Below are positions 1 through 12,467 of a stretch of DNA of 64,000 bases, piece by piece. Below the pieces are notes generated by a model that searched no databases, was not told the DNA's origin, and saw only the letters and a program-made list of their open reading frames with translations. Position 1 is the stretch's first letter, and every line of letters starts with the position of its first letter. A program made the translations under genes and the position numbers. This DNA is from Allolobophora icterica (taxonomy: Eukaryota > Annelida > Clitellata > Crassiclitellata > Lumbricidae): assembly GCA_963556255.1 (NCBI GenBank), contig OY744616.1, positions 7,552,593-7,616,592 on the forward strand, read 5' to 3'.

Positions 1-250
1 TCGAAAAATCGATTACCCCGGCGCAGTCAAAAATTTGTTAATTATCGGCAATGCCAAACAGAAGAATGCCCTTTTGATATACAATCCCACTTTGGAATCG
101 ATATTACAGTAAACAAACCTCATATGATTTACAATTGCCATGACCTATATGATTCGGTTGTTGCTCTGTTGTGGGCCTAACTACACGCCTGCTTTTGAGC
201 CAGCTGCATACCACATGCGAAGAGGCTAACAACCCCGTACTATTTAGCAT
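1..250. repeat. Diverged duplicate of the 8710-8900 segment
   Basis: Roughly bases 25-215 match roughly 8725-8895. Both contain a 'ggcaatgcc/ggccatgcc' block, a 'caatcccact' block and 'acacgcctgcttttgag' versus 'acaccggcgtttgag'. One copy lies before gene 1 and the other between gene 1 and pseudogene 2, which suggests flanking sequence duplicated along with the genes. No gene is seen here. Confidence 0.6.
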
Positions 251-260
251 TCACCTTGTG

Positions 261-560
261 TCACCTTGTCACCTTGTGCTGTCGATTCGTTGAATCCTAG
301 CGACTGTCATGGTCAAACTTCTCCATGTGCTCCGATTTCTCGTTGCCTCTCTCAGCTCCGAGATGTTCATCTTCATTGCCTCTTGTATCTCCTCCATCCA
401 TCTCCTCCTTGGTCGTCCTCTCCTCCTCCTCCTGCCCTCCCCACACGCCAACATCATCTCCTTTTCCAGCCCATCTGCACGCATCACATGTCCAAAGTAT
501 GACATCTTCTGCCTGGACATCTTCTGCCTGGACACATTTAGCATTACCACGACCTATATC
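261..560 (-). mobile_element. 3' end of a non-LTR retrotransposon (LINE) reading frame, fragment
   Basis: The minus-strand translation of about 269-550 contains a 'YFGHVMR' motif, a GLEKEMMLA-like segment, an arginine-rich GRPRRRW motif and a final WRSLTMTVAR segment. This order is typical of the very C-terminus of RTE-like or related LINE polyproteins after the reverse transcriptase. There is no upstream RT, so it is a truncated copy. It may belong to the same broad family as the RT fragment at 50228-50870, which stops before this C-terminal part. Bases 561-906 hold nothing else recognised beyond the 5' flank of gene 1. Confidence 0.7.
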
Positions 561-906
561 CAATTGTTTCTTTGATGTGGCCATATATGAACTTACATGT
601 TTTAATGCGATTTAGGTTTTGAGCAAAACATGTTATCCAAAATCTGTTAGATTGGCCAGAAAGATCTGTGGCGACTTTTTTCTCTCGGTGAGACGATTTC
701 ATGAAATGCATGTGTCTGCTCCAGTGTCAGTACACAAATTGATGCATGTGCGCGCAATGGTGCGCATTTAGCTCCGCCCGAAGCGTAAGCAGTCAGACGA
801 TAGCCTATTACAAGCGGTAGAACAGTTGGTACTCGCTGTGGGAACGCTGAACAGTTGTAGTTAGGTTCTAAAACAGACAATTGAATAAGCGACTACAATT
901 CGGAAA

Positions 907-3656
907 ATGGGATCGAATTATGAAGTTGTTTTCCTACTGGTAGTTTCACTGATCTTCTTCTTGCCAATCGTGGCATACAGTCAGTCAATTATGACGTCAA
1001 ACTTCGTGATGACAGTTCAAGGGAAAGGTCAGTGTCCTGATCCGTCCTATGCGGGGTCAAGTGTAATTGTACCAGCTCGATCTCAACTGGATTGTGCCAG
1101 ACGATGCAACATCCGTGACGATTGCATCTATCACGGTTATCGCAAGAACGAGAAATTGTGTCATCTGTACACATCAACACCAGACAAATTATTACCAACA
1201 CCAGACTGCAAGTTTATGGCGGTAGGTAATCAGAGCTATTTCGTTCAGTAAGCTTGCTTTCGCTTTTTGGTAAATATCTGCACATAGTAACAATACACGT
1301 CAATATAATGCAACAAACCGCAATTTGAAAATGTCCTGTTTCAGTCTGATCTTCTGAACATTGGTCTGACTGCGGACTGGTTTCAGTACCTCATCTGTTG
1401 ATACCATGTGAATTTGACATCGGTGCTTTGGAAGATATAGATAATATTTAAAAACCGGTAACAGAATGGAGACCTACGTTTTCAGTTTAAAGCGAAAGAT
1501 AAGTTTAAAAGGAGAGTTGCAACAGAATTTCAAAATATGGACTCGCACCACAGAGGGGTGTGGCAACATAGGAGTTACATAGTAACTAAGCACACGATTG
1601 GTGTCAGATATCATTGGCACACATAATCATTGTCGCTATCGGAACCGTAATCTCGAAATTTCGTAAGCGCTACTAGAGCTAACGCAGTGCACCTGTATGT
1701 ATTTTCCAGATATATCAAATGTAGGTCGACATATTAGAACGACATAATATTGATCGCTCACGCAATTGAGAATTTTAAGAATATAAAGGGTTAAATTTGC
1801 ATTTGCAAACCGTTGTATATGTTTTTGCGTGTTAGCCCAAAATTAAAACCTGGTGCAAAAATATATTCCTAAAAATATTTATTTTGATTTTTTATAGAAT
1901 ATTGAAGCATTCGAAGGCGCTCTTCCCAGAGGTAATCGTTAGATTATACAGAAATATCCTGTAAAGTAATGACATAAAACCAATTAGACATTTTGTAAGA
2001 CTCATTCAGTCAAGAATAAACTGTGTAATCTGATTCTGAATAGTCTAAAAGCACCGATTTTGGTCCCATTTAAACGCTTTTATGTCATCGACGACCATAA
2101 TGGACTTATTCCGTCGAGAATGAACTGCAGTTTATGTTCAATATGTCTAACACTCGTTTGGGTCGTCGACAACCATATTTCAATTAGGCCTATCTGTGAC
2201 GCTATTTTTCGTAATTCACTTTTACTATTAAGTCTTTTGCTTTTCTTTTCGCTATGTGAAGATGAAAGCAAAGTAATCTAATTTATTTCAAGGCTTTTTG
2301 TGTTATTTAATGAGCAGCAACTGTGCGGATTGATCCGAATGGTTGCAGTCTACCTTTCCAGCATGAGTTTCAAGAATACAACGAGTGTATCAACGTGATT
2401 GGATTCGACACTCCTCAGTGTGTCAGTCCCAATGGCGACTTAACCTCCTGTATTGTTCCACCTGGTAAGTAATTCTGCCTCATAGTGTATTTTCATCTTT
2501 TCTCTAGTTCGCGACTTCTGAGCTTAGCACTGCGATTACTTTTCTTGTTCCAAATTTAACGCTTCACAAGTTACAGCCAGAGTAAAATGTAGAAAATTGC
2601 TTAGATTTGCTTGCCGTGAATTTCATGCATAACAATGCTGGTCACTTATATGCTGGACATGAGTATGCATTTGGACATCATATTTATATAGTACTTCTTT
2701 GTGTCTATGATGTGCAAACCATGGATAACAAAGCGTTTTGTGACGTCCACTTAAATACAGGATACACTGCAAAGCAAGACGTTGTTGATGTGACAATGGG
2801 AACATCAGCAGTTCCTCTACCATGCATTAACAACTGGATCATCATGATGAACCGTTTCAACGGATCAGTGGATTTCTATCGTCCTTGGGCGGATTACAAG
2901 ATCGGATTTGGTGACATTAGAACATCAGAGTTCTGGATTGGAAACGAAAACATTCATCTCTACACCAATCAACCTGGATCTACCTACAGACTTCGTATTG
3001 AAGTAAGATACTAAGTGGCTGCTTCACATTACAACTTCATTGACGAAATCATCGCAGCTCATTAGAATGAGTTTCATTCGTTTTGCTTTATGCCAGATGT
3101 AGAGAATTTCGAGTACTTATTTAACACCAGTATGGGTGCCGGATGGAACCTCAGTGAAAACCTACAACAACCTAGAAATGTTTCAAGCCAATGAAGCTAT
3201 ATGCTGCTACTAAATGAAACGAGTTTATTATCCCTTTGCATATGGTCATCATACTATCACGCATATATAGTAAATTCACATCTTTAGTTGCGGGGTAAAG
3301 GTCACCGTGGTATTACTCAGTAGCCCGGTCCTCTCGTGGCAATGGGAAACATGACTTCGAAAAGTGAAGGTCACGCACACCTATGAGTAGGTCTAAGATT
3401 TGGTGTTGAGGAAAACTGTGGACATTTTTTTATTTTCTTGCCAAGATGACTAATTATTTACTAATTTAATGGTAATGTCAATGATTCGTTTAATGAGTGT
3501 GCGGATAGAATTGATGAAATCTATATGGCGAGGATGATTATGGAACGGGGAGAGGTTATGTCTGGAATGGAAGAGGATGGAGTTAACACTAAAAGTTGGA
3601 ATGGAATGTGCGGTTGGAATGGACGTATGTTTCTGCCACTTCAGTATTTACTAGTC

Positions 3657-3690
<34 letters not shown>

Positions 3691-5930
3691 TGTATGTATG
3701 TATGTATGTATGTATGTATGTATGTATGTATGTATGTATGTATGTATGCATGTATGTATGTATGTATGTATGTATGTAGGTATGTATGTATGTATGTAGG
3801 TAGGTATGCATGTATGTATGGTATGTACTTTTGTGTATGTATGAAAGAATGTATGAATCTATGTATGTATATATGCATGTATTGCGTATGTACTATGTAT
3901 GCATGTATGTATGTGTTTACGTACATATGTGTGTATGTATGTGTTTACGTACATATGTGTGTATGTATGTACATATTTATGTATGCATGTTGCTGGGTAT
4001 GTATTGTATGTATTCTGAGGCCTCCCTTTGGTGTGGGAGTTTAGTATTAGATCAGGGGTTCCCAACCAGGGGTGCCCGCACCCCAGGGGGTGCGAGATGG
4101 CATTTCAGGGAGTGCGAGAAAGAGTAGGTAAACTTTTTTCGGCTGATGGAAAATCTGTCATGTTTACACAAATGTCACGAAATTAACTCGTTACAAAATT
4201 TGTTTGCATTGAAGGAGAGGTCACATTTATTTTATTATAACAGAACTTGATATTAATAAATGCAATAATTGTGTGTGCATGTGTGTATACTTACTTAGCA
4301 GTATTTGTATCGTAGTGCAACCGGTGTCTTGCAGTGTGCCGGCATTTGTAGGTAATTATTTTTGCTTTGAGCGCAATGTCATATTGACATTGCACTCAAA
4401 ACAGTGTCATATTGACATTATATTTTGAAAGAGGCAATGGGCACGAAAAATTTGTCAAAACGGGCTTTATGAATAGGTAAATTAGCTCATATTTTTCTCT
4501 TGCTGGTTCGCAGACTAACCCTTCATTTTTCATCATGTCAAAAAGAAGGAAATGGAATGATGAGTAAATGCGCTTTGGTTTCACTTGCACAACAGGAAAT
4601 GATGACTTGCAAAACCCCAGTGCATTCTTTGTAGCGTTATGAATTTATATGTGCATTTTATGCACTGAGTCAAAAGCTAATTTTTAGTTCAGTTGGTTCA
4701 CCCACAGTACTGTATGAGCGTATGTGGTTCAGTCTGTGGTTCAAAAAATAAAAATGTGACTTAATCGTCTTCAAATGTAACATGACTTTTGTAGGGGGTG
4801 CGAGCACTAATCAAATATTTCCAGGGGGTGCGAAGCATAGAAAAGGTTGGGAACCCCTGTATTAGATAATACGAAGTTATGAGACGAGTCTTCCGTAATG
4901 TATGAATATGAATAATTATATTCAAGAAGTTCATTCCTTAATAATCATTTAGGTGGCCTTAAAAAAAGGCCGCTTTGTGTGACACTGATGCACCGTGTCA
5001 GCATTTAGTGAACTAGTTTGACGAGGTTATCGTGGGTGACAGCGAGATTCCAGGCTGTAGTGAATGACACAACTAAGCCCGTATTGAAGGTGTGTTATTA
5101 TGGTTAATGTATTGAAGGTGTGTCTCTTGGATATCTCCAAGGCCACCTTGAGCCACAAGTTCTCGATCGGATTCAGATCCGGAGATTGGGCAGGCCAGTC
5201 GATTGACTCGATCTTGTTCTGACGGTTCCAGTTGAGCACCTGTTTGAAGCGATGGCTAGGTGGGTTGTCATCTTGGAACAGAAACTGGCCTGAAAACAGC
5301 TGCTGTGCTGATGGCACCATGAACTTTTGCAGTATTGAGATGTACTTAGCCCCGTCAACCATTCCGTCGACGATGTGCAGACGACCGACGTCGCTGCATG
5401 GCAGTCATGCAACCCCAGACCATTACCTTCAAAAGATGCTTCACAGTGAGATTGAGGCACTTCGGCTTGAACTCCTCGCCATTGCGTAAGTCGGTTTTAC
5501 GCTCTTGATTTTGAGAATGGACAGTTTTTGTTTTGTTTACATCTAGGTCCAAGGATTTACAAGTGGAAAATGGTTCTACGCTGAATACACAACGTTCTCT
5601 GTCGACTCGGAAGCCAGCGCTTACACAATTCATTTGGCTGGATTCGTTGGGAGCGGTGGAGACTCGCTCACCAACACTTCATTACCCTTTACATTTTATC
5701 ACAGTGGAATGAAGTTCAGCACAATTGACGTCGACAACGATATGGCATCTTCTACTAACTGCGCCTCGGTGTATCCCGCCGGATGGTGGATGAATGCGTG
5801 CTTTGACGCATGTCTGACCTGTGTCTATGGTACAGAATACTTTTCTTGGTATACTTTGAAGGACTATCCGAATGAGACTCTGGGAATGTTACGAGCAGCC
5901 AGAATGATGATCAGAAGAAACTATCCCTGA
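907..5930 (+). CDS. Gene 1: secreted PAN/apple plus fibrinogen-related protein, type A first exon, 5 exons
   Basis: Predicted exons are 907-1221, 1898-1931, 2318-2464, 2761-3002 and 5547-5930, giving about 373 aa; all junctions are GT-AG and keep frame. Exon 1 starts at the only suitable ATG and encodes a hydrophobic signal peptide, then a PAN/apple-like module with regularly spaced cysteines (CPDP, LDCARRC, DDC, LCHLY, PDC). Exon 3 is a 49-codon cassette with four cysteines. Exon 4 carries the fibrinogen-domain core (NNWIIMMNR, GSV, WADYKIGFGD, EFWIGNENIHL). Exon 5 carries GDSL, FST, the calcium-site-like DVDND, then NCA, GWW and ARMMIRRNYP. The usual FReD SNLNG segment is replaced by an ACLTC motif, and the usual CH pair is absent, so the ligand pocket is probably changed. 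Exon 2 lacks the cysteine present in genes 3 and 8. Intron 4 (2.5 kb) holds a microsatellite, a hAT-like element and a Tc1 remnant. A secreted lectin-like recognition role is inferred from the domain family. Confidence 0.85.
3662..3985. repeat. (GTAT)n microsatellite, imperfect
   Basis: Long run of a 4-bp GTAT/ATGT unit, clean at the start and decaying after about 3770, in intron 4 of gene 1. Tandem codons create open frames here on both strands that are not genes. Confidence 0.97.
4053..4859. mobile_element. hAT-like non-autonomous DNA transposon with 8-bp target duplication
   Basis: The ends are inverted repeats: CAGGGGTTCCCAACC at the left and GGTTGGGAACCCCTG at the right. A second inverted block (GGGGGTGCGA) lies just inside both ends. 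The flanking 8 bp TATTAGAT occur at 4045-4052 and 4860-4867, a target duplication typical of the hAT superfamily. There is no transposase frame inside, so it would need a helper element. It lies in intron 4 of gene 1. Confidence 0.92.
5027..5510 (-). pseudogene. Tc1-like transposase remnant (C-terminal half)
   Basis: The minus-strand translation shows VMVWGCM, then after a frameshift near 5360 GAKYISIL, a QDDNPP.H block and the signature IDWPAQSPDLNPIENLW. These belong to the catalytic C-terminal half of Tc1/mariner transposases; the canonical QQDNAPCH box is changed and the frame is broken. It ends about 40 bp before the acceptor of exon 5 of gene 1. Confidence 0.88.
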
Positions 5931-6561
5931 GGAAGAGTCAGACATGTCCTCATTGAAGGAAAACTCGCTGGATGCGAAACTTCCGACCAAATAGTACAAC
6001 TGTGCCAAGGGCTAATCAAATCTTTTATGGATCTTATATAGCACCAATATAAGTAACATAACATAACATAACAAAGGTTTTAAGTGGTTCAGTGGTTCTG
6101 TGTTAGTACCACTGCAAATTGACCTGGAATGCTTAATAGCCCAATTTCCCTAGCTTCTTCTTAAAAGCTTAAAAGTAAGGAACAAGGAAGCTAGAATAAG
6201 TGAGCCAGACTAGCAGTTGATTGGGTAACCATCCATGGAATACCACGCCACCTGGTTCACTCAGACCTTTCCCTTTACACGAACCTTAATGGAGACATGT
6301 GAATCTCCTTCCTTTACCTGTGAATATGTGATCTTTGCCTTGTACTATCTAATAGTTATAAATTATTATATATTTCTATCCCCGTAGTAATACGGCACAA
6401 GGCATCAATCCCTGTCGCCTCAACTGGTATGTATATTCCTCTGGAGAAATCCGGTCAACTTACTATGCTAGCAAGCAGCCAGACGAGACCCTTAGAACCT
6501 TTGTAACATTATAACATTGCTGTTCGGTGCAAGAACACAAGTCAGTATCCATTGAGCGAGT

Positions 6562-6609
<48 letters not shown>

Positions 6610-7130
6610 TATCCATGAGGTATGCTATGACCGTAGTTGGGTCGCCTGATTTGTGTCTTGCCTTGTGAATTACGTAAGACAGAATTCTCAACTGAGTTGG
6701 CAGGCAGTGTATAGTGGTCCCAGTGATATTTGATACATTTCCATTTTACTTTTTAACATCCGGATTGATATTGCACTATTGTTGCTTTTGTTTAAATAGT
6801 GCTAAGTACATTTTTATGAGTGAAATGTGAATTGTGAGAAGACTGCTGAGACAAGCAAAAGATGCTTTGATGCTTTGACATTACGAGAGTGGCATATGAG
6901 ACGATTCTGGATAGGAACACACTGTAAAAGAACAATTAGCAAGTCTTTAGCAACTAATACTGTTAGTAGACTAACCGCTAACTTTTATATTATGCAGTCA
7001 CCTAGATAGAACACTTTTGCAACCGAGAAATCTGACTTTGTGCAAAAATGTCCTAGTTATAATTGCAACGTTGTTCTCACTTCGTTTTCAGGTCTTGCGC
7101 ACTTTTGACAATAATCCTTGAACTCTTCAA
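5931..7130. other. Gene 1 3' flank, no gene seen
   Basis: Contains the presumed 3' UTR, a short 'ataac' run near 6055-6075, and a (TA)n tract at about 6567-6604. No conserved coding sequence or known repeat was recognised in the remainder. Confidence 0.6.
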
Positions 7131-7685
7131 CAGTGATGGGCAATAGTTAACTAAAAAGTTGCAAACTTTTAGTTTAACTAAAAAAATTTAGTTAGGGAAG
7201 AAGTTTAACTAAAAATAAATAGTTTAGTTAAAACCATAGTTTAACTAAAAAATGTTAGTTGCTAACTAAAAAGTTTAACTAAAAAAATCAGCAATAGGCC
7301 TATGCAACTATTCTTCCACAGTGGACATTGAACACTGTCAGCAAAAAACATTTTAACCATGCATGGTTTTAGCATTAACATCCTGTGTTTTCAAATTCAT
7401 ACACTACTTACAGTACACATGTAACTGCATGCCAAAACAGTACACATTGCATAGTTTGAAGGTGAAATTGTCATTGACGCTTTGCATTATTACAGTTCAC
7501 TTCACGTCTTTTATTGTGAAAATGTTTGTCGTAAAAAGTTGGAAAAAAGTTGGAAAAGTTTAACTACTTTTTTTTAGTTTAGTTAACTAATTTCCAAAAT
7601 CAGTTGCCAACTTTAGTTAAACTATTTTTTTAAGTTGGAAAATAGTTTTAGTTTAACTAAAAAAATAGTTTAGTGCCCATCACTG
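7131..7685. mobile_element. hAT-like MITE rich in TTTAGTTAACT motifs
   Basis: Termini are CAGTGATGGGCA and TGCCCATCACTG, perfect inverted repeats over 12 bp. The flanking 8 bp CTCTTCAA occur at 7123-7130 and 7686-7693. The interior is filled with AAAAAGTTTAACT-like motifs on both strands, giving strong self-complementarity. No protein is encoded. Confidence 0.94.
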
Positions 7686-7693
7686 CTCTTCAA

Positions 7694-8320
7694 TTATATC
7701 TTCCATGTCATTTGAATTTTAGTAATTATAAATATAAAGTGTGAAAGACTTTTCTTTGTTGTACTCACATATTTTAGAAGTTCACCTGCTCTGTGTTATC
7801 AATTCCAAATTGTGACTGATTCCTGATTCGCATAAATTGGTAAAACACACAGCACGTTGATGAACCGTGCAGAGGCGCTAGGTAAACGACCACGTGAATA
7901 TATAAACATTCAAGTTTACATACATGCGTTGATAGATACATACATACTCATACATAAATACATACATCAAATAGTTGGCGCTTCAGAGTGTTAATACTTC
8001 ATGTCTCAATGAGAAGCCGACTCGGACCTTCGCAGGACATCGACCCCTTCTGACTAGACGCAGCGCTCGTGAATAAGCTGACTAACTGATGGAATGACAG
8101 ATTGATTGACTGACCGACTAATTGTCTGATTAATTGAATAATTGAAAAATGAGATAGATAGATCATCTATCTATAAATTGTATATCATAGATCTATGCAT
8201 ACATACGTACCTGCATGTATGCATACTTACATACATGAATGCATGCATACATATGTAATGTATCACGTAATGTAATAGCACATTTATGCAGCGCCTTTTC
8301 AGCACCTCACCAAAATGCAA
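7694..8320. other. Intergenic, no gene seen
   Basis: CATA-rich and GATA-rich patches leading into the large CATA repeat. Nothing else recognised. Confidence 0.5.
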
Positions 8321-8322
8321 AT

Positions 8323-8472
8323 CCATACATACATACATACATACATACATACATACATACATACATACATACATACATACATACATACATACATACATAC
8401 ATACATACATACATACATACATACATACATACATACATACATACATACATACATACATACATACATACACAT
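8323..8472. repeat. (CATA)n microsatellite
   Basis: About 150 bp of near-perfect CATA tetranucleotide repeats. Confidence 0.98.
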
Positions 8473-8699
8473 ACAAATACGCATTCATGACGACCATACT
8501 CTTTGTTTAATGCTCTCTTGGCAACCCTGCAATCGATGGCCTGTCACAAATGTCACTTACAAGGCGAACGGTCCAACCCATTGACTACTCCCCAATCAAC
8601 TGTTGTAGTCAGGTGCGAGCCATTGTCGAAGAGCTTTCCGCTTTCCTCACAACAACAATTATTCATCAATGGGACGAACATCCCACAGGCGACGCGTTT

Positions 8700-8900
8700 C
8701 ACGATCCAGCACATAATCGCTCTAGCGACACATCGATAAGCGGCCATGCCAAACGGATGAATGCTTTGTTGATATCAATCCCACTATGGACTCAATGTCA
8801 CAGTTACAAAGCGTGCTGTTTAGCATTACTATGAGGTATATCCGGTTGCTGCTTAAACGTGAACATAATTACACACCGGCGTTTGAGTCTAAGCAAATAT
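8700..8900. repeat. Duplicate of the upstream flank of gene 1
   Basis: See the copy at 1-250. This copy precedes the gene 2 pseudogene by about 2.1 kb, as expected if gene and flank were duplicated together. From 8901 to 9509 no gene was recognised. Confidence 0.55.
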
Positions 8901-9512
8901 TAAGTATTCACGGAAAATTACAAAGACCAGGAAGTGCAATGTTCTGCAAACGATTAAACAAAGCATTGCTGTTTCGTGTCTGACGCAGGTTATGTTTGAG
9001 TGAAACAAAGCATTACTACAACATCGTGTTCGTGCCTCTTCGGTCAACATTGCCGCAATATGCGAACCAATGAGCAACGCTACGCATACATACATACATG
9101 CATACAGTGGCGTCTACCAATGGTGGAGTGTGGAGAACGATCTCCATCGAACTTCAAAAGTGGGGGGGAGTTTGACATATTTTGACTGAAAGTGGGGGTT
9201 GCATTTTTTCATGATAGCTCTTTTGTCCCGTGTGATAATATAGCCAAATCCAACAAAGCAAAAATATTTAAAATCCCAAAAAGGTCAAAAAATATTTTTT
9301 GCTCTGACTCTGGGCACTGTCAGTCTAGACGTAGACTCAGCACCTATTAGGGCCTGAAGTAGAAAACATTTAGCTAAGTCATCCATTAATTAATTAATCT
9401 CTAGGCTGCTTAATTCGTTTGTTTTACGGCGCCATCATATCAAAGACGATTAGCGTCTCTCCCACTGCAGAATCTCAGAAAACACCAAAATGTGTATTTC
9501 AGGGGGTAAATT

Positions 9513-9886
9513 TGAAGAAGAAGAAGAAGAAGAAGAAGAAGAAGAAGAAGAAGAAGAAGAAGAAGAAGAAGAAGAAGAAGAAGAAGAAGAAGAAGAAGAA
9601 GAAGAAGAAGAAGAAGAAGAAGAAGAAGAAGAAGAAGAAGAAGAAGAAGAAGAAGAAGAAGAAGAAGAAGAAGAAGAAGAAGAAGAAGAAGAAGAAGAAG
9701 AAGAAGAAGAAGAAGAAGAAGAAGAAGAAGAAGAAGAAGAAGAAGAAGAAGAAGAAGAAGAAGAAGAAGAAGAAGAAGAAGAAGAAGAAGAAGAAGAAGA
9801 AGAAGAAGAAGAAGAAGAAGAAGAAGAAGAAGAAGAAGAAGAAGAAGAAGAAGAAGAAGAAGAAGAAGAAGAAGAAGAAGAAGAAG

Positions 9887-9917
<31 letters not shown>
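9513..9917. repeat. (GAA)n microsatellite, about 400 bp
   Basis: Pure GAA triplet run with a slightly degenerate right end to about 9940. The homopurine-homopyrimidine composition could form triplex DNA. Long poly-Glu, poly-Lys and poly-Ser frames across it are artefacts. Confidence 0.99.
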
Positions 9918-10089
9918 GTGGAAGAAGAAGAAAACGAGAAGAAGAACAGTCCCTTTAGCTAGCCTGAGAGACAGTCTTGAGTATGAAATATAAACAACTT
10001 TCTTAGCGTCGGTATACGAGGCTGGGTGGCCAGTCCTCTCCCTCCTCGTCTCATCTTCCCATCGACAGTGTACGGTCAGTGTACTCGTT

Positions 10090-10225
10090 ATAGCTGAGTT
10101 GGCCAGGGAGTGCAGATGGAGTAGAGATCTCGAGACAAATTTCTGCCCTGGCGGAGGTTTGAATCCCCGACCTGTCAATTGACGGTCCAGCGCGCTAATC
10201 ACCAGACCATCGCTCACTCCACGTA
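10090..10225. mobile_element. tRNA-like SINE remnant
   Basis: On the + strand TAGCTGAGTTGGCCAG resembles a pol III box A, and GGTTTGAATCC about 60 bp later resembles box B. On the - strand GGTCTGGTGATTAGCGCGC followed by GGGATTCAAACC is also tRNA-like. A functional tRNA is not supported because no clean acceptor stem is seen. A tRNA-derived SINE head is the likeliest reading; the strand is unresolved. Confidence 0.45.
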
Positions 10226-10458
10226 TAACCATGGCATTAGTAGTATAATCATTGACAAGATGTGCTATCGGTTCAGCATCAAACCGTCTCCACTGTCGAT
10301 TTGAAACTATGAGCATTTCAGGCAGATGTCATTGCTGTATATTTCTTCGCAATTTACTCAGTTTACATGTGTTGGGCAACATTAGGAGATAACTCCTAAT
10401 CGATGCAGAGAATGCGTTTGCGATTGGCTCCGGAGAAATTCTGGGAATGTAGCAATAG

Positions 10459-10625
10459 GCCCTACTCTAATGGAATTGATATAAATAGAATGGAATAAAG
10501 TGAAATGGAATGTAATAAACTGGAATGGAATAAGGTGAAATACAATCAAGTGGAATGAATTCCAATGGAAATGCATTAATTGGATTGAAGTGGAATGGTA
10601 CAGAATTTTAGGAACCGGATTGTTG
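10459..10625. repeat. Degenerate TGGAAT-type satellite-like tract
   Basis: Repeated 'tggaatggaat/gaatggaataa' motifs. A related short tract lies at about 29640-29690 and 56515-56560 in the duplicated segments. Confidence 0.6.
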
Positions 10626-11718
10626 GTCCATTAGGTTGGACTGAAGTGGACTGAATTGGGAGAACTATTAAGTTTGAAAGGATATTATTGTTTCAGATCA
10701 TATCATAACAGATTAGACAAACAGAACTGGTCAGAATATCCTGGATAGAATGTAAATCTATCGCATGGATTTTGATCGAAATAATATGAATTTATTTGAT
10801 AGATTGGCCTTAGGCTCTGTTTCTGCCTCAACCACCTTTATTGAATTTGACACTGACTTACCAGCAGGCTTGACTAAATGGGCGCTAAGAGCCGGTTCGG
10901 CGTGCATATGCGCATAGATGTTAAAAGAACAAGCAAACTCGTGACTGGGGACCAAGAATTGGCACATTGCACTTTAGTCGACCCTTCCGCAGACATAGTT
11001 TTAATCAGAAATCGCCAATCGAAAGATGGGTCTAGAGCTCTACATCCTATTCATACTGGCTTCCTCTAAACTGAACGTCGTATACAGTCGTCAGTTGATG
11101 ATTACGGAGAAGTTAATCGTGACCGTTCAAGGGAAAGGTCAATGTCCTGATCCGTCGTATGCGGGATCAAGTACGGTTGTGCCAGCTCGATCTCAACTGG
11201 ATTGTGCAGCCTCGAGGATTGCATCTCTCATGGTTTTCACAAAACGAGAAAATGTGTCATCTGTACACCTCAACACCGGACATATAATTACCAACACCAG
11301 ACTGCAAGTTCATGGTGGTAAGTTTTCAGGACAGGTTCGGTAGAGATTTCATTCTTGGTGCATTCAAATTCTTATAAACATATGCAGATGTAGGCAACAT
11401 ATTAGATGATATATTGTGATAATGACAGGTAAAATAATTGTTGCAAGAAACGTTTAAGACTTCATGAAATGTTGCCAAAATCAAGTTGCAATTATTATAT
11501 CCTGTCTATCCTTATCTGCAATGGTTTGAACTATTGATATTAAATTGTTACGCGTCATCAATGTTATTTGATTTATTTAATTTTAAATTTAATTTCTTAA
11601 AAGTTTGTTGACATTAACCATAATAACAAAAATTTTAATAACAATGGCATTAATTTTGGTTTTATAGAAGCCTGAAGCGTTTCGAGATAGTTTCCCTCCA
11701 GGTAAATTAGTACACTAA

Positions 11719-12204
11719 CCCTCGGGCTACCAAGGGAGGTGGGTGGTTACCACCCCCTAAGTTTTTCTGCATCAAATACTTGTAGCACATGGAATATAAT
11801 TTTGCGATTTCAGGTAGCTGTATGGGGTCCATTTGCACACATTTTGAGGCAAAAATCGTGATGGTATCCCACGCCATAAAAACGTTATACCCGAAGTAGC
11901 CTAGGTACCAGAGGGCGGTATCCACCCTCCCACCGTAACTTTTTCGACTATAGCGTATTCATTACTCTTTTTGGAAGAGAAACGCTATCGTTAAATGGAC
12001 GAGTTCCTTTGTTCAAAATTATATAATTTCGAAATGCATTCATATATTTTACAACTAAATATACCACTTTTTTGTCAGAAATGAATGCTGAACCAACTGC
12101 TGTATTACATGATATGATATTTGAAACCAAATACGAAATCCCGTGGTGGTAACCACCCACCCCTTGGTAGCCGATGTCGTAGAAAAACCTTGGTAGCCTG
12201 AGGG
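11719..12204. mobile_element. piggyBac-like miniature inverted-repeat element
   Basis: Inverted ends CCCTCGGGCTACCAAG and CTTGGTAGCCTGAGGG. The right flank is TTAA (12205-12208) and the left flank is CTAA, consistent with a TTAA target duplication with one mutation. A conserved 'gggtggttaccaccc' block lies near both ends. No transposase is present. Confidence 0.7.
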
Positions 12205-12467
12205 TTAAAGAAGCATCACCGAAGAAGCTGGTGCCTGCGACTTCGATTTTTGGGTGCTCTAAAAATCTTAAGATTACGATTACGATTACTGAAACATAGG
12301 GGTCACGAGAGGTAAGGGGGATATGGATTTTGCAAATATTTTACCAAAATGATGTCTTTTGATTATTTTGATTATTTCAACAGTTCCAACACGATTTCAA
12401 TGCGATAAAACACTTAATTATTTAGGTAAAGTCCTTGATCATTGTGTATTTTAAAATTGTTCTCTAT

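Noticed and set aside
9109..9330. Another hAT-like MITE starting CAGTGGCGTCTACC
   Set aside because: The left end looks right, but no matching right end or target duplication was found.
10090..10225. Functional tRNA gene
   Set aside because: Box A and box B-like motifs are present, but no complete cloverleaf or acceptor stem could be drawn; SINE origin is likelier.
9419..10316. Long poly-Lys, poly-Glu and poly-Ser open frames
   Set aside because: They are simply translations of the GAA repeat on both strands, with no conserved flanks.
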